DNA of 64,000 bases, taken from NCBI GenBank assembly GCA_045643285.1, contig JAZUKN010000102.1, positions 1 through 64,000 of the forward strand, in the 5' to 3' direction. The translations under genes and the position numbers were made by a program. How positions within the stretch are numbered: the first letter of the stretch is position 1; each line of letters begins with the position of its first letter. The notes below the pieces were generated by a model. That model did no database searches. It was given only the letters and a program-made list of their open reading frames with translations, and was not told the DNA's origin. Below, piece after piece: positions 24,235-33,425 of this stretch. This stretch comes from UMGS1696 sp045643285 (GTDB lineage Bacteria > Bacillota > Clostridia > Oscillospirales > CAG-272).

Positions 24235-25566
24235 ATGCCTGAACAGAACGAAATACTGAACGAAAAGCAAAAGGCCGTCATATGCGCCATTTATCCGCAG
24301 GGCGGAGAGAACGAAGAAAACATCTCCCTCGGAGAACTCGAAAAGCTCGCCGAAACTGCGGACTGCGACTGCGTCGGCATCGTCACACAGTGTAAGGACA
24401 AGCCCGACGCCGCGACCGTCCTCGGAAGCGGAAAGGTCGCGGAGCTGTCCGAGCTTTGTAAAAACACCGGCGCCGAACTTGTCGTTTTCGACGGGGAACT
24501 CTCTCCGTCGCAGATAAAAGCGATAGAAGACGCGATCGAAACCGACGTTTCCGTCATCGACCGCAGTATGCTCATCCTCGACATCTTCGCCGATCATGCG
24601 AGAACGAGCGAAGGTAGGCTTCAGGTCGAGCTTGCACAGCTCAGATATACCTCCCCTCGCCTTGTCGGACGCGGACGTGAGCTGTCTCGCCAGGGCGGTA
24701 CTGCGTCATCCGGCTCGGTCGGCGCGAGAGGTCCCGGAGAGACAAAGCTCGAGATCGACCGCAGACGGGTAAAAGAAAAGATAGCGGCACTTGAAGAAGA
24801 GCTTGCAAAAGTCGAACAGAACCGTCTCACGATGCGTAAACAGCGCGACAAATCCGGCATCACGAAGTGCGGCATCGTAGGATACACGAACGCCGGAAAA
24901 TCCACACTGCTCAACTACCTGACGGGCGCAGGGATACTCGCCGAAAATAAACTGTTCGCAACGCTTGACCCTACCACAAGGCAGTTTACTACACCTTCGG
25001 GTACAAAACTCCTCCTCACCGATACAGTAGGCTTTATCCGCAACTTGCCGCACCACCTTATAAAGGCGTTCCGCTCCACTCTCGACGAAGCGGTTTATTC
25101 CGATATTCTTCTGATTGTGATAGACTCGTCGGACGAAGAATTTATCAGCCAGACCGAAGTCACTACCGCGCTGCTCGACGAGCTCGGATGCTCCGGAAAG
25201 CCGATGATATACGTCTTCAATAAGTGCGACGCCTGCACAGACCGTGACGCGCTTATCCACATGAAATCGCTTGCCGCACAGTCGAATACCGAGGTCGTTT
25301 TCATCTCGGCAAAGACGGGCGCGGGATGCGATACACTTGTTGAAAAGATCGAAGCGCTCGCACATTCGGGTAAACACAGGATAGCCGTAATGATCCCGCC
25401 CGAAGACGGCGCTGTCACCGGAATCATCTATAAAGAGGGCGACGACGTGGAGGTCGATTACCGCGAGGACGGTATATTCTGCCGCCTTGTCGCTGACGAA
25501 AAGCTGTACGCACGGCTCAAAAAATATATAGTGGAAGAGAACGAAGAGAACGGCAATGAAAACTGA
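24235..25566 (+). CDS. hflX: Ribosome-associated GTPase HflX
   Basis: The 443-residue protein has the HflX N-domain with GSGKVAEL and the glycine-rich linker GRGRELSRQGG plus GARGPGETKLE, then a GTPase domain with G1 GYTNAGKST, G3 DTVGF and G4 NKCD, and a C-terminal domain. HflX binds the 50S subunit and splits stalled or hibernating ribosomes. Its 3' end overlaps the next gene by 11 bases. AAGGAG precedes the ATG. It fits a translation-linked cluster with rpmE. Confidence 0.96.
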   Translation: MPEQNEILNEKQKAVICAIYPQGGENEENISLGELEKLAETADCDCVGIVTQCKDKPDAATVLGSGKVAELSELCKNTGAELVVFDGELSPSQIKAIEDAIETDVSVIDRSMLILDIFADHARTSEGRLQVELAQLRYTSPRLVGRGRELSRQGGTASSGSVGARGPGETKLEIDRRRVKEKIAALEEELAKVEQNRLTMRKQRDKSGITKCGIVGYTNAGKSTLLNYLTGAGILAENKLFATLDPTTRQFTTPSGTKLLLTDTVGFIRNLPHHLIKAFRSTLDEAVYSDILLIVIDSSDEEFISQTEVTTALLDELGCSGKPMIYVFNKCDACTDRDALIHMKSLAAQSNTEVVFISAKTGAGCDTLVEKIEALAHSGKHRIAVMIPPEDGAVTGIIYKEGDDVEVDYREDGIFCRLVADEKLYARLKKYIVEENEENGNEN

Positions 25567-26209
25567 AACACCGTCCGGCGCTCCCCGAAAAAGAATAACA
25601 CTCGCGCGTGAAGCGTCCGCCGAATACGAAGAAAAAAAGTCCGTGTTCATCGGTCACGCAATTCCCGTAAAAAACGAAGACGACGCGCGCCTGTTTATCG
25701 AATCAATAAAAAAAGAATACCACGACGCACGGCATAACTGCTACGCTTATATGCTCGCGGACGGCTCTGTCGCGCGCTATTCCGACGACAGCGAGCCGCA
25801 GGGAACGGCAGGCATACCGATTCTCAACGTCATAAAGATGTCGGGCGCTACTGATATGTGCATCGTCGTGACGCGCTATTTCGGCGGAATACTGCTCGGC
25901 ACGGGCGGACTCGTCCGTGCATACACGACGGCGGCAAAAGCGGCACTTGATGAAGCCGGATTCGCCGTTTACGAGACCTATTCGGTTTTCCGCATCGACG
26001 TGAGCTATTCCGACTATCAGAAGCTGACCGCCGCACTGCCGAAAATCGGAGCGACTGAGGACGGATGTGAATTCGGTGAGGGCGTGACCGTGACAGCCGC
26101 AGTCGTCAGTGGACGGGAAGAAGAACTGAAAAAGACCGTTTCCGAGGTTACTTACGGCAAAGGAAAGATCACATTTGTCGGCGAAGAAGAACGCGCCGCC
26201 GAAATATAA
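25556..26209 (+). CDS. yigZ: YigZ/IMPACT-family protein
   Basis: The 217-residue protein has the UPF0029 N-domain with KKSVFIGHA, HNCYAYM, DDSEPQGTAGIP and RYFGGILLGTGGLVRAY, all hallmark sequences of YigZ/IMPACT, and a C-terminal ferredoxin-like domain. Bacterial members may regulate translation or act as peptidase-associated factors; the exact reaction is unsettled. The start overlaps the end of hflX by 11 bases, showing co-expression. It ends before a long hairpin at 26246-26299. Confidence 0.93.
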   Translation: MKTETPSGAPRKRITLAREASAEYEEKKSVFIGHAIPVKNEDDARLFIESIKKEYHDARHNCYAYMLADGSVARYSDDSEPQGTAGIPILNVIKMSGATDMCIVVTRYFGGILLGTGGLVRAYTTAAKAALDEAGFAVYETYSVFRIDVSYSDYQKLTAALPKIGATEDGCEFGEGVTVTAAVVSGREEELKKTVSEVTYGKGKITFVGEEERAAEI

Positions 26210-26245
26210 AAAATCCGATAATTAACGCGAAAAAAAGAAAAAAAG

Positions 26246-26299
26246 AAAAATCTGCGTATATTATATAAGCTAACCTTATTTGATATACCGCAGATTTTT
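26246..26299. terminator. Long bidirectional hairpin terminator
   Basis: AAAATCTGCG with an extended AT stem pairs with CGCAGATTTTT across a loop rich in TTAT/ATAA. The T-run in the right arm suits plus-strand termination after yigZ; the dgt ribosome site follows immediately. Confidence 0.65.
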
Positions 26300-26321
26300 G
26301 TCTCTGAAAGGAGTGACGGCG

Positions 26322-27323
26322 TTGACAGTACGCGAGATTTTCTACGAAAGAGAGAGGCAGACGCTCTCTCCGCACGCATTTTTGTGCGAAAATACGCGAG
26401 GCCGCGAAAAACCTATCGAAGAATGTGTCAACCGCACGGAATTCCAGCGCGACAGAGACAGAATACTTCATTCAAAGTCGTTCCGCCGACTGATGCACAA
26501 AACGCAGGTGTTCCTCTTTCCGGTGGACGAGCATTACAGAACGCGCCTCACGCACACGCTTGAAGTGACGCAGATCGCGCGTATCATAGCCCGTGCGCTG
26601 ATGCTCAATGAAGACTTATGCGAAGCCGCCGCACTTGGACACGACCTCGGTCACACTCCGTTCGGTCACGCAGGCGAAATGGTGATGCAGAAATGCTTCT
26701 CGCCCGACTTCACTCATTACGCGCAGAGCCTTCGCGTTGTCGAAAAACTCGAACATGACGGCGAGGGACTGAATCTTACCTGGGAAGTCCGCGACGGTAT
26801 AGTGAATCATTCGGGCGACAACCTCGCGTCGACTCTCGAAGGCGTTATAATCAAGTTTGCCGACAGAATAGCTTACATAAACCACGACATCGACGACTCG
26901 ATCCGCGGCGATATCATCACGAACGACGATATTCCCGTAGAGATACGCAAAACTCTCGGAGAAACACACTCCGGCAGGATAAACACAATGGTGTCGTCAG
27001 TCATCGAAGCGAGCCGCGACTCCGACAGAATAGCGATGACAGACGAAATCGGACAGGCTACGAACGAACTGCGCGACTTCCTCTTCAAGAACGTTTACTT
27101 CAATCCGAAAGCAAAAAAAGAAGAAGAAAAAGCAAAGACAATGCTTGAGACGATGTTCGACTATTTCGTCCGTTATCCCGAAAAGATGCCGGACGCATAT
27201 CAGAGAAACATCGCCGAAGAGGGAGTGCCGAGATGCGTTTGCGACTATATCTCAAGCATGACCGACAGATACGCGATAGACCTTTACACGAAGCTGTTCA
27301 TACCGCAGGTATGGAGCACATGA
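26322..27323 (+). CDS. dgt: dGTP triphosphohydrolase-like HD-domain protein
   Basis: The 333-residue product has an HD metal site: RLTHTLEV (His), AAALGHDLGHTPFGHAGE (His-Asp) and FADRIAYINHDIDD (Asp), with the dGTPase signature FRRLMHKTQV. These enzymes hydrolyse dNTPs to the nucleoside and tripolyphosphate. The best start is TTG at 26322, seven bases after AAAGGAG; longer frames upstream begin inside the terminator hairpin. It is followed by an inverted repeat element rather than directly by dnaG, although dgt-dnaG linkage is common in Firmicutes. Confidence 0.9.
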   Translation: MTVREIFYERERQTLSPHAFLCENTRGREKPIEECVNRTEFQRDRDRILHSKSFRRLMHKTQVFLFPVDEHYRTRLTHTLEVTQIARIIARALMLNEDLCEAAALGHDLGHTPFGHAGEMVMQKCFSPDFTHYAQSLRVVEKLEHDGEGLNLTWEVRDGIVNHSGDNLASTLEGVIIKFADRIAYINHDIDDSIRGDIITNDDIPVEIRKTLGETHSGRINTMVSSVIEASRDSDRIAMTDEIGQATNELRDFLFKNVYFNPKAKKEEEKAKTMLETMFDYFVRYPEKMPDAYQRNIAEEGVPRCVCDYISSMTDRYAIDLYTKLFIPQVWST

Positions 27324-27327
27324 ATTA

Positions 27328-27505
27328 GCTAATGAATAGTGAAGAATGAATAATGAAGAATGGGGCGTAGGCATTCATCATTGCCGCGGTTTTAAGTTGG
27401 TTTTAAGTCATTCTTTATTCTATACTTGATCGGCTGTACTGTCGTTCCGCACTTTCTTTGTTCAATTATTCATTATTCATCATTCATTATTCATTTTTCA
27501 TTATC
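27328..27505. repeat. Inverted TTCATTATTC-type repeat element, second copy
   Basis: A left arm of TAATGAATAGTGAAGAATG-like units (27331-27362) and a right arm of ATTATTCATTATTCATC-like units (27464-27505) flank about 100 bases of unrelated sequence. It fills the gap between dgt and dnaG and stops just before the GGGAGGT ribosome site of dnaG. Confidence 0.7.
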
Positions 27506-27524
27506 CCGAAGGGAGGTAACGCTT

Positions 27525-29285
27525 ATGATTCCGTCAAGCGTCATCGACGACATCCGCTTCCGTAACGACATCGAAAGCGTTGTCTCGTCTTATGTAACGC
27601 TGAAAAGAACGGGTGTGAACTGCAAGGGACTTTGTCCGTTCCACAGCGAAAAAACGCCGTCGTTCACCGTTTATCCGGCGACGCAGAGCTTCTACTGCTT
27701 CGGTTGCGGTGCGGGCGGCGACGTAATAAACTTCGTCATGCGGACGGAAAACCTCGACTATATTTCCGCCGTTGAAGTACTCGCAAAGCGTTCGGGGATA
27801 GACCTGCCGGAATTTGATTCAAAGGGGTATAAAACCGACACCGTAAGCCGCAAGCGCGTGCTTGAAATGAACCTCGAAGCCGCAAAGTTCTACCGTCAGA
27901 TGCTCTTTGACGAGAATATCGGCGCACCCGGACGGAAATATTTTACCGACCGCGGACTGAGTCAATCCGTAATAAAACGGTTCGGACTCGGCTATTCGCC
28001 GCCGTCGGGAAACATGATGCTGAAGCATCTCAAATCCCTCGGATTTACCGAAAAAGAGATAAACGAAGCGTACTTCGCAGGGCACAGCGAACGCGGATAT
28101 TATGACTATTTCAGAGGGCGCGTAATGTTTCCGATAATCGATGTGTCGGGAAATGTCGTCGCGTTCGGCGGACGGGTGCTTGACGACTCAAAGCCGAAGT
28201 ACCTCAACACCTCCGATACACCGGCATTCAAAAAAAGCCGGAACATATTCGCGCTCAACTACGCCAAAAACTCCGACGCAGGGTATTTCATCCTGTGCGA
28301 GGGCTACATGGACGTCATAACGCTCCACGCCGCCGGTTTCAATATGGCAGTCGCCGCGCTCGGTACGGCAATAACGTCGGAGCACGCGCGGATGCTCAAA
28401 AAATACACCGACAGGGTAATAATCTCGACGGACAGCGACGAAGCCGGACAGAAAGCGGCAAACCGCGCTATCGGCATACTCGAAGAAGCCGGAATAAACG
28501 CTAAAGTCCTCAAAATGACCGGCGCGAAGGATCCCGACGAGTATATCAAAAAGTACGGCGCGGAGTCGTTCCGTTCGCTTATCGAAGAGAGCCGCGGAAA
28601 ATTCGACTTCTTCCTCGACGGAGTGAAGCAGAGGCACGACATCGCCGACCCGAACGCCAGAATAAAGGCACTCGCGGAGGTGACCGACTTCATAGCGGCA
28701 GTGCCGTCAAGCGTCGAGAGGGAAATCTACACCGAACGCGCGGCAAAGGAATTTGCGGTGGCACGACAGAGCCTCACGAGCGACATTGACGTGCGCCGCA
28801 GAAAGAACGCGAGCGCATTCTCGAAAAAGAGAAAAGGCGAGCTTATCCGCGTTACGTCGGGCATCGGAGACCGAGTAAATCCCGATTACGCAAAAGCACC
28901 GAAAGGCGCACGGCTCGAAGAAAACCTGCTCGGGATGATTTTTATCCATAACGGCTATATCACTCTCGAAACGGACGGAAATCCGCTCTCGGAGGACGAA
29001 TTCATCACTCCGCTCGGCAAAAAGCTCTTCTCGTTTGCAAAGGAGAGATACACGGGCGACGGTTTCTCACTCAGTCAGCTAAATGAAGAATTTTCGTCCG
29101 ACGAAGTGGCGCGCGTCTCGCGTATGATCGCCGAGAGAAACGAGCTTGGCGGAAACGACGAAGAATCCTTCCGCGTGTACGTCCGCGCAATGCGTGAAGA
29201 AAGCGAAAAAGCAGCTCGGGGAGAAATGTCTCTCGAAGAGCTTCTTGAAAAGAAAAGAAAAACATCACAAAGCACAACTATATAA
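27525..29285 (+). CDS. dnaG: DNA primase DnaG
   Basis: The 586-residue protein starts with the zinc-ribbon domain (CPFH about residues 38-41 and CFGCG), then the RNA polymerase/TOPRIM core with FGGRVL, LCEGYMDVI and STDSDEAGQKA (metal acidic residues), and a C-terminal helicase-interaction region. It makes RNA primers at the fork. ATG 27525 follows GGGAGGT; an in-frame start further up lies in the repeat element and is rejected. The TAA overlaps the ATG of the next sigma gene by one base (TAATG), the classic dnaG-rpoD macromolecular operon. Confidence 0.96.
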   Translation: MIPSSVIDDIRFRNDIESVVSSYVTLKRTGVNCKGLCPFHSEKTPSFTVYPATQSFYCFGCGAGGDVINFVMRTENLDYISAVEVLAKRSGIDLPEFDSKGYKTDTVSRKRVLEMNLEAAKFYRQMLFDENIGAPGRKYFTDRGLSQSVIKRFGLGYSPPSGNMMLKHLKSLGFTEKEINEAYFAGHSERGYYDYFRGRVMFPIIDVSGNVVAFGGRVLDDSKPKYLNTSDTPAFKKSRNIFALNYAKNSDAGYFILCEGYMDVITLHAAGFNMAVAALGTAITSEHARMLKKYTDRVIISTDSDEAGQKAANRAIGILEEAGINAKVLKMTGAKDPDEYIKKYGAESFRSLIEESRGKFDFFLDGVKQRHDIADPNARIKALAEVTDFIAAVPSSVEREIYTERAAKEFAVARQSLTSDIDVRRRKNASAFSKKRKGELIRVTSGIGDRVNPDYAKAPKGARLEENLLGMIFIHNGYITLETDGNPLSEDEFITPLGKKLFSFAKERYTGDGFSLSQLNEEFSSDEVARVSRMIAERNELGGNDEESFRVYVRAMREESEKAARGEMSLEELLEKKRKTSQSTTI

Positions 29286-30424
29286 TGGAGAACAGCATGG
29301 AAAGCATCAGCGAAAACACGGAAAGCATAAACGAAACCGGCGATAATCTCACCGAAAGACCGACAGACGACGTCCACATACATCCGAAGAAAAAGAACAC
29401 TCTTGCGGATGATGTGCTCGACGAGGCCGATCTTTCGGATTACGAAGAAGAGGGCATCTCGAAGATTTTCGAGGTACTCGAAGAAAACGGCGTGGATACG
29501 TCGGAATTTTCCGACAGCGGCGACGGATTTATCGAATCTGTCGACCCGTCGGACGACATAGAATCGCTCATCATCGACGATTCGATAGCAGTAGACGATC
29601 CCGTCAGAATGTACCTTAAGGATATAGGCAAGATTCCGCTTCTGTCGGCACAGAGAGAAGCAGAGCTTGCAGAAAAGATCGCAAACGGCGACGAGAGCGC
29701 GAAGAACGAGCTTGTCGAAGCAAACCTCAGACTTGTCGTTTCCATCGCCAAAAAGTACGTCGGCAATGGAATGTACATTCTCGACCTCATTCAGGAAGGA
29801 AACCTCGGACTTATCAAGGCGGTCGAGAAATTCGACCACACAAAGGGCTATAAGTTCTCGACTTACGCTACATGGTGGATAAAACAGGCGATAACGAGAG
29901 CTATAGCGGATCAGGCGAGGACGATACGTATCCCCGTTCACATGGTGGAGACGATCCACCGCGTCTCCCGTATCTCACGCCAGCTTTTGCAGGAAAACGG
30001 ACGCGAACCGTCAGTTGATGAAATTGCCGAAAAGCTCGGTATGACGCCCGAAAAGGTGCGCGAGATAATGAAAGCGGCACAGGATCCGATCTCGCTCGAA
30101 ACTCCGATAGGCGAAGAGGATGACAGCCACCTCGGAGACTTTATTCCGGACGAAAGCTCGCAGACTCCGGCGGAAGCCGTGGCGTACCAGCTTCTGAGAG
30201 AGCAGATAAACAAAGTCCTCCACACACTGACGCCGAGAGAAGAAATGGTGATAAAGCTCCGTTTCGGACTTGATGACGGCAGAACGAGAACGCTTGAAGA
30301 GGTAGGTAAGGAATTTAATATAACGCGCGAGAGAATCAGACAGATAGAAGCAAAGGCGCTTCGTAAGCTCAGACATCAGAGCAGATCAAAGGTACTTAAG
30401 GGATTCCTCGGCGATGATATATAA
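29285..30424 (+). CDS. Primary-type sigma-70 factor, first tandem copy
   Basis: The 379-residue protein has an acidic, low-complexity N-terminus (about 1-100), region 1.2 (DPVRMYLKDIGKIPLL), a full region 2 (NLRLVVSIAKKYVG, DLIQEGNLGL, YKFSTYATWWIKQAI), region 3 and region 4 (RFGLDDGRTRTLEEVG, ITRERIRQIEAKALRKL). Its C-terminus reads HQSRSKVLKGFLGDDI, departing from the usual HPSRS(R/K)xLxxFL. It is coupled to dnaG by a one-base overlap. Only 37 bases separate it from a second complete copy. Which one is the vegetative sigma cannot be proven, but the downstream copy keeps the canonical tail. Confidence 0.93.
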   Translation: MENSMESISENTESINETGDNLTERPTDDVHIHPKKKNTLADDVLDEADLSDYEEEGISKIFEVLEENGVDTSEFSDSGDGFIESVDPSDDIESLIIDDSIAVDDPVRMYLKDIGKIPLLSAQREAELAEKIANGDESAKNELVEANLRLVVSIAKKYVGNGMYILDLIQEGNLGLIKAVEKFDHTKGYKFSTYATWWIKQAITRAIADQARTIRIPVHMVETIHRVSRISRQLLQENGREPSVDEIAEKLGMTPEKVREIMKAAQDPISLETPIGEEDDSHLGDFIPDESSQTPAEAVAYQLLREQINKVLHTLTPREEMVIKLRFGLDDGRTRTLEEVGKEFNITRERIRQIEAKALRKLRHQSRSKVLKGFLGDDI

Positions 30425-30461
30425 GCTACTCCATAAAATAAAATGAAAGGCGGTAAGGTTT

Positions 30462-31565
30462 ATGAAGAATCTTGACCCCGAAATCACAGTAGACGGCTTC
30501 GACGAAGACAGAGAAGAGAATGACGGATTCTACGAAGACAAATTATCAAGCGCACTGAACGACACATCCGTGGATGAGCTTTCCGCAACTATTGCAGACG
30601 AGCTTTCCGACAGCGGGATACTCACCGAAAACCTCGAAGACTTCGTTGAATCGGAGGAAGCCGAGGTCATCGGAAACGAAGTCGGCAGAATGGACACCGC
30701 CGACGAAATGGAAAAGGTCCTTTCCCAGGAGGGACTGACCGTTGACGACCCCGTAAGAATGTACCTCAAGGAGATCGGCTGCATACCGCTTCTCGATTCC
30801 GAACAGGAAACAGAGCTTGCAAAGAAGATGTTCGACGGCGACGAGGAAGCAAAGAACAAACTCGTCGAATCGAACCTCAGACTTGTCGTGTCTATCGCAA
30901 AAAGATACGTCGGCAAGGGAATCTATTTCCTCGACCTCATTCAGGAGGGCAACCTCGGTCTGATGAAGGCTGTCGAAAAATTCGACTATACCATGGGCTA
31001 TAAGTTTTCGACTTATGCAACATGGTGGATCAGACAGGCGATCAGCCGCGCTATAGCCGACCAGTCGAGAACGATCCGCATCCCCGTTCACATGGTGGAG
31101 ACCATACATAAGGTGTCGCGCAGTCAGCTTCACCTTCTCCAGCAGTACGGACGTGAAGCGACATCTGAAGAGATCGCGGCAGACATCGGCATGACGCCCG
31201 AAAAGGTACGCGAAATCATGAAGATCTCGCAGGATCCCGTGTCGCTGGAGACACCGATCGGTGAAGCGGACGAGAGCCACCTCGGCGACTTCATTCCCGA
31301 CGAGAACACTCCCACACCGTCGGAAGCCGCATCGTATCAGCTTCTACGCGAACAGCTCAACGAAGTGCTCCACACTCTCACACCGAGAGAAGAAATGGTG
31401 CTCAAGCTCCGCTTCGGGCTTGAAGACGGACGCACGAGAACGCTCGAAGAGGTCGGCAAGGAATTCGATATCACGAGAGAGCGTATCCGCCAGATCGAGG
31501 CAAAGGCACTCCGTAAGCTCCGTCATCCGAGCCGCTCGAAGAAACTCAAGGATTATCTCGAATAA
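30462..31565 (+). CDS. sigA: Primary sigma factor SigA/RpoD, second tandem copy
   Basis: The 367-residue protein matches primary sigma factors: acidic N-terminus (1-95), DPVRMYLKEIGCIPLL (1.2), DLIQEGNLGLMKAVEKFDY and FSTYATWWIRQAI (region 2), TPEKVREIM (region 3) and RERIRQIEAKALRKL with the canonical HPSRSKKLKDYLE end (region 4). It is nearly identical to its neighbour in regions 2 and 4 but unrelated in the first 90 residues. GGTAAGG precedes the ATG. The dnaG operon ends here; an inverted repeat and a new promoter follow. Confidence 0.95.
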   Translation: MKNLDPEITVDGFDEDREENDGFYEDKLSSALNDTSVDELSATIADELSDSGILTENLEDFVESEEAEVIGNEVGRMDTADEMEKVLSQEGLTVDDPVRMYLKEIGCIPLLDSEQETELAKKMFDGDEEAKNKLVESNLRLVVSIAKRYVGKGIYFLDLIQEGNLGLMKAVEKFDYTMGYKFSTYATWWIRQAISRAIADQSRTIRIPVHMVETIHKVSRSQLHLLQQYGREATSEEIAADIGMTPEKVREIMKISQDPVSLETPIGEADESHLGDFIPDENTPTPSEAASYQLLREQLNEVLHTLTPREEMVLKLRFGLEDGRTRTLEEVGKEFDITRERIRQIEAKALRKLRHPSRSKKLKDYLE

Positions 31566-31592
31566 GAGCGGTACTACTGCGATCCGAGAGCG

Positions 31593-31641
31593 ACGAAAAT
31601 AACTGAAAATGCTTGACAGAACTGTTATTTTCGTGTAAAAT
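31593..31641 (+). promoter_or_regulatory. Consensus promoter overlapped by an 11-bp inverted repeat
   Basis: TTGACA (31613-31618), 17 bp, TAAAAT (31636-31641). ACGAAAATAAC (31593-31603) and its exact reverse complement GTTATTTTCGT (31624-31634) enclose the -35, with the right arm filling the spacer. This looks like an operator on the promoter of the solute-binding protein; the hairpin may also end the dnaG operon. Confidence 0.7.
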
Positions 31642-31684
31642 GTAATAAGCGAAAAAATGTCTGTTATCAGAAAGGATTTCCAAA

Positions 31685-33319
31685 ATGACAAAGAAGATTA
31701 TGTGCCTTGTTCTTGCGCTCATCCTTTGCATGGGACTTGTTCTCACGGGATGCTCGAAGAAGGACGACGAAAAAGTTGACGCAGAGGCGGACACCGAAGA
31801 AAGCACGAGAGTGCCGATGACGATCTCGTTCTGGATGCCCACCGATGAAAAGACGACGGAAGAGGCAATCTCTCTTGTTTCCGCCGCAATAAATAAGCTC
31901 ACTCAGTCGAAGTTCAACACCGCAGTAGAGCTTCACCTCATCCCGCGCGACGAATATCAGGAAACGATCGACGCAAAGATCGAAGCCGTAGCGGACGCAA
32001 GAATTGCCAAAGAAGAGGCTGAGGAAGCCGAAAGCTATGCTCAGCAGAGCGGAGAGACCGAAGAGACCGAAGAGCCGCTTGAAAACGAATCGGGCGAGAT
32101 CAGCATCTATCCCGAAGTCGCTTCCGATCAGCTCGATATATTCTTCGTATCCGGCTATCAGAACTATCTTGATCTTTACAATAACGATCTTTTGTCGTCT
32201 CTCGACGGCGAGCTGTCGTCTAATTCCAAGCTCCTCAAATCGTATATTTATCCTCACTTCCTTGAGATCGTAAGCGAATTCGGTGTGTACGGTATCCCGA
32301 ACAACCACCCCGTCGGACAGTATAAATATCTTATGATCAATAAAGAACTTGTCGATAAGTACGACTACGACGCAGATACGTTCACAACTCTTATCAGATG
32401 TAAGAACTTCCTGCTTGATATGGGCAGCCAGAATCTTCCGGGACTCGTTCCGCTTCTCGGACCTGTTGAGCCGTCCGGTGTGACATATTTCGGTATCGAC
32501 CCGACGGAATGGTCTGTGATCTCGTCTCAGTTCGGCGACGACGTTGCATATAATAAAGAGGTTGCTCCTATCGCAACGCTCACCAACGGCGCGTATACAA
32601 ACCTCTACACATTCCTCCGCCAGCTCGATGACCTCGGATACGTCGGTGACGGCACGCTCGACGAAGGCGAATACTTCGCAGTCGGAGTTCTCGAGGGCGA
32701 CGCGGCTCTCGCAAAGGAATACGAGGATGAATATTATGTCCGCATCCATGAAACTCCCATGTGCACCGAGGACGACGTGTTCTCCGCTATGTTCTGCGTA
32801 AGCGCGTACACAAAGAACCTCTCCCGTGCTATGGAAATTCTCACATATCTCAACACGAGAAAAGACCTCAGAACTATCCTCCAGTACGGCGTTGAAGGCG
32901 TACACTGGGAATATGAGGACGACACTCACGAGACTATCCGCATCATAAGCGACGACTATAAAATGGAGCTTAATGAGACCGGCAACGTCTATATGACATA
33001 CCCGGGCGAGGGACGTTCCATGGAATACTGGGAACTCGAAAAGCAGCAGAACCTCGACTCGAAGTCTCATCCTTATATCAAATTCCCGGGATACGTTACG
33101 GATAAGAACCGCGCGACACTCGAACGCCTTGCCGAATACTCGAAGGACGTAAAAGCGCGCCTTGATAATTGTCCGTACGAAGACCTTTCCGCTCTCATTA
33201 AGGAGCTGAAGAAAGAAGTCAGCGACAACGCCGATGTGAAAGCGATGCTCGACCCCGAGAACGACGACGGTGTGTATAAGATCTACATGGAATGGCATTC
33301 CGACCTCTATCCGTTCTGA
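31685..33319 (+). CDS. Extracellular solute-binding lipoprotein of an ABC importer
   Basis: The 544-residue precursor has a signal peptide with lipobox VLTGC (Cys23), then SFWMPTDE, typical of family 1 sugar-binding proteins, and a hinge pattern with YGIPNNHPVGQYKYLMINKEL. An acidic, low-complexity insert (about 105-140, rich in EE and ET) is unusual. It should bind an oligosaccharide or similar ligand outside the cell. No permease or ATPase gene is adjacent: sigA lies upstream and an SGNH hydrolase downstream, so it must pair with a transporter elsewhere or act as a sensor. The promoter is probably regulated (31593-31641). Confidence 0.88.
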   Translation: MTKKIMCLVLALILCMGLVLTGCSKKDDEKVDAEADTEESTRVPMTISFWMPTDEKTTEEAISLVSAAINKLTQSKFNTAVELHLIPRDEYQETIDAKIEAVADARIAKEEAEEAESYAQQSGETEETEEPLENESGEISIYPEVASDQLDIFFVSGYQNYLDLYNNDLLSSLDGELSSNSKLLKSYIYPHFLEIVSEFGVYGIPNNHPVGQYKYLMINKELVDKYDYDADTFTTLIRCKNFLLDMGSQNLPGLVPLLGPVEPSGVTYFGIDPTEWSVISSQFGDDVAYNKEVAPIATLTNGAYTNLYTFLRQLDDLGYVGDGTLDEGEYFAVGVLEGDAALAKEYEDEYYVRIHETPMCTEDDVFSAMFCVSAYTKNLSRAMEILTYLNTRKDLRTILQYGVEGVHWEYEDDTHETIRIISDDYKMELNETGNVYMTYPGEGRSMEYWELEKQQNLDSKSHPYIKFPGYVTDKNRATLERLAEYSKDVKARLDNCPYEDLSALIKELKKEVSDNADVKAMLDPENDDGVYKIYMEWHSDLYPF

Positions 33320-33339
33320 TAAATCATTATAATAACAAC

Positions 33340-33375
33340 GGTCACTGTGGGAAAATCCGCAGTGACCTGTTTTTT
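33340..33375 (+). terminator. Intrinsic terminator after the solute-binding gene
   Basis: GGTCACTG (33340-33347) pairs with CAGTGACC (33360-33367), followed by TGTTTTTT. Confidence 0.85.
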
Positions 33376-33425
33376 GGGAATGAAAAAGGACTTCAAGCGA
33401 AGCCCTTTTTGTTTTTTGTATTATC

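Noticed and set aside
31667..33298. A 543-codon minus-strand open frame over the solute-binding protein
   Set aside because: Antisense shadow of a lipoprotein gene with promoter, signal peptide and terminator on the plus strand.
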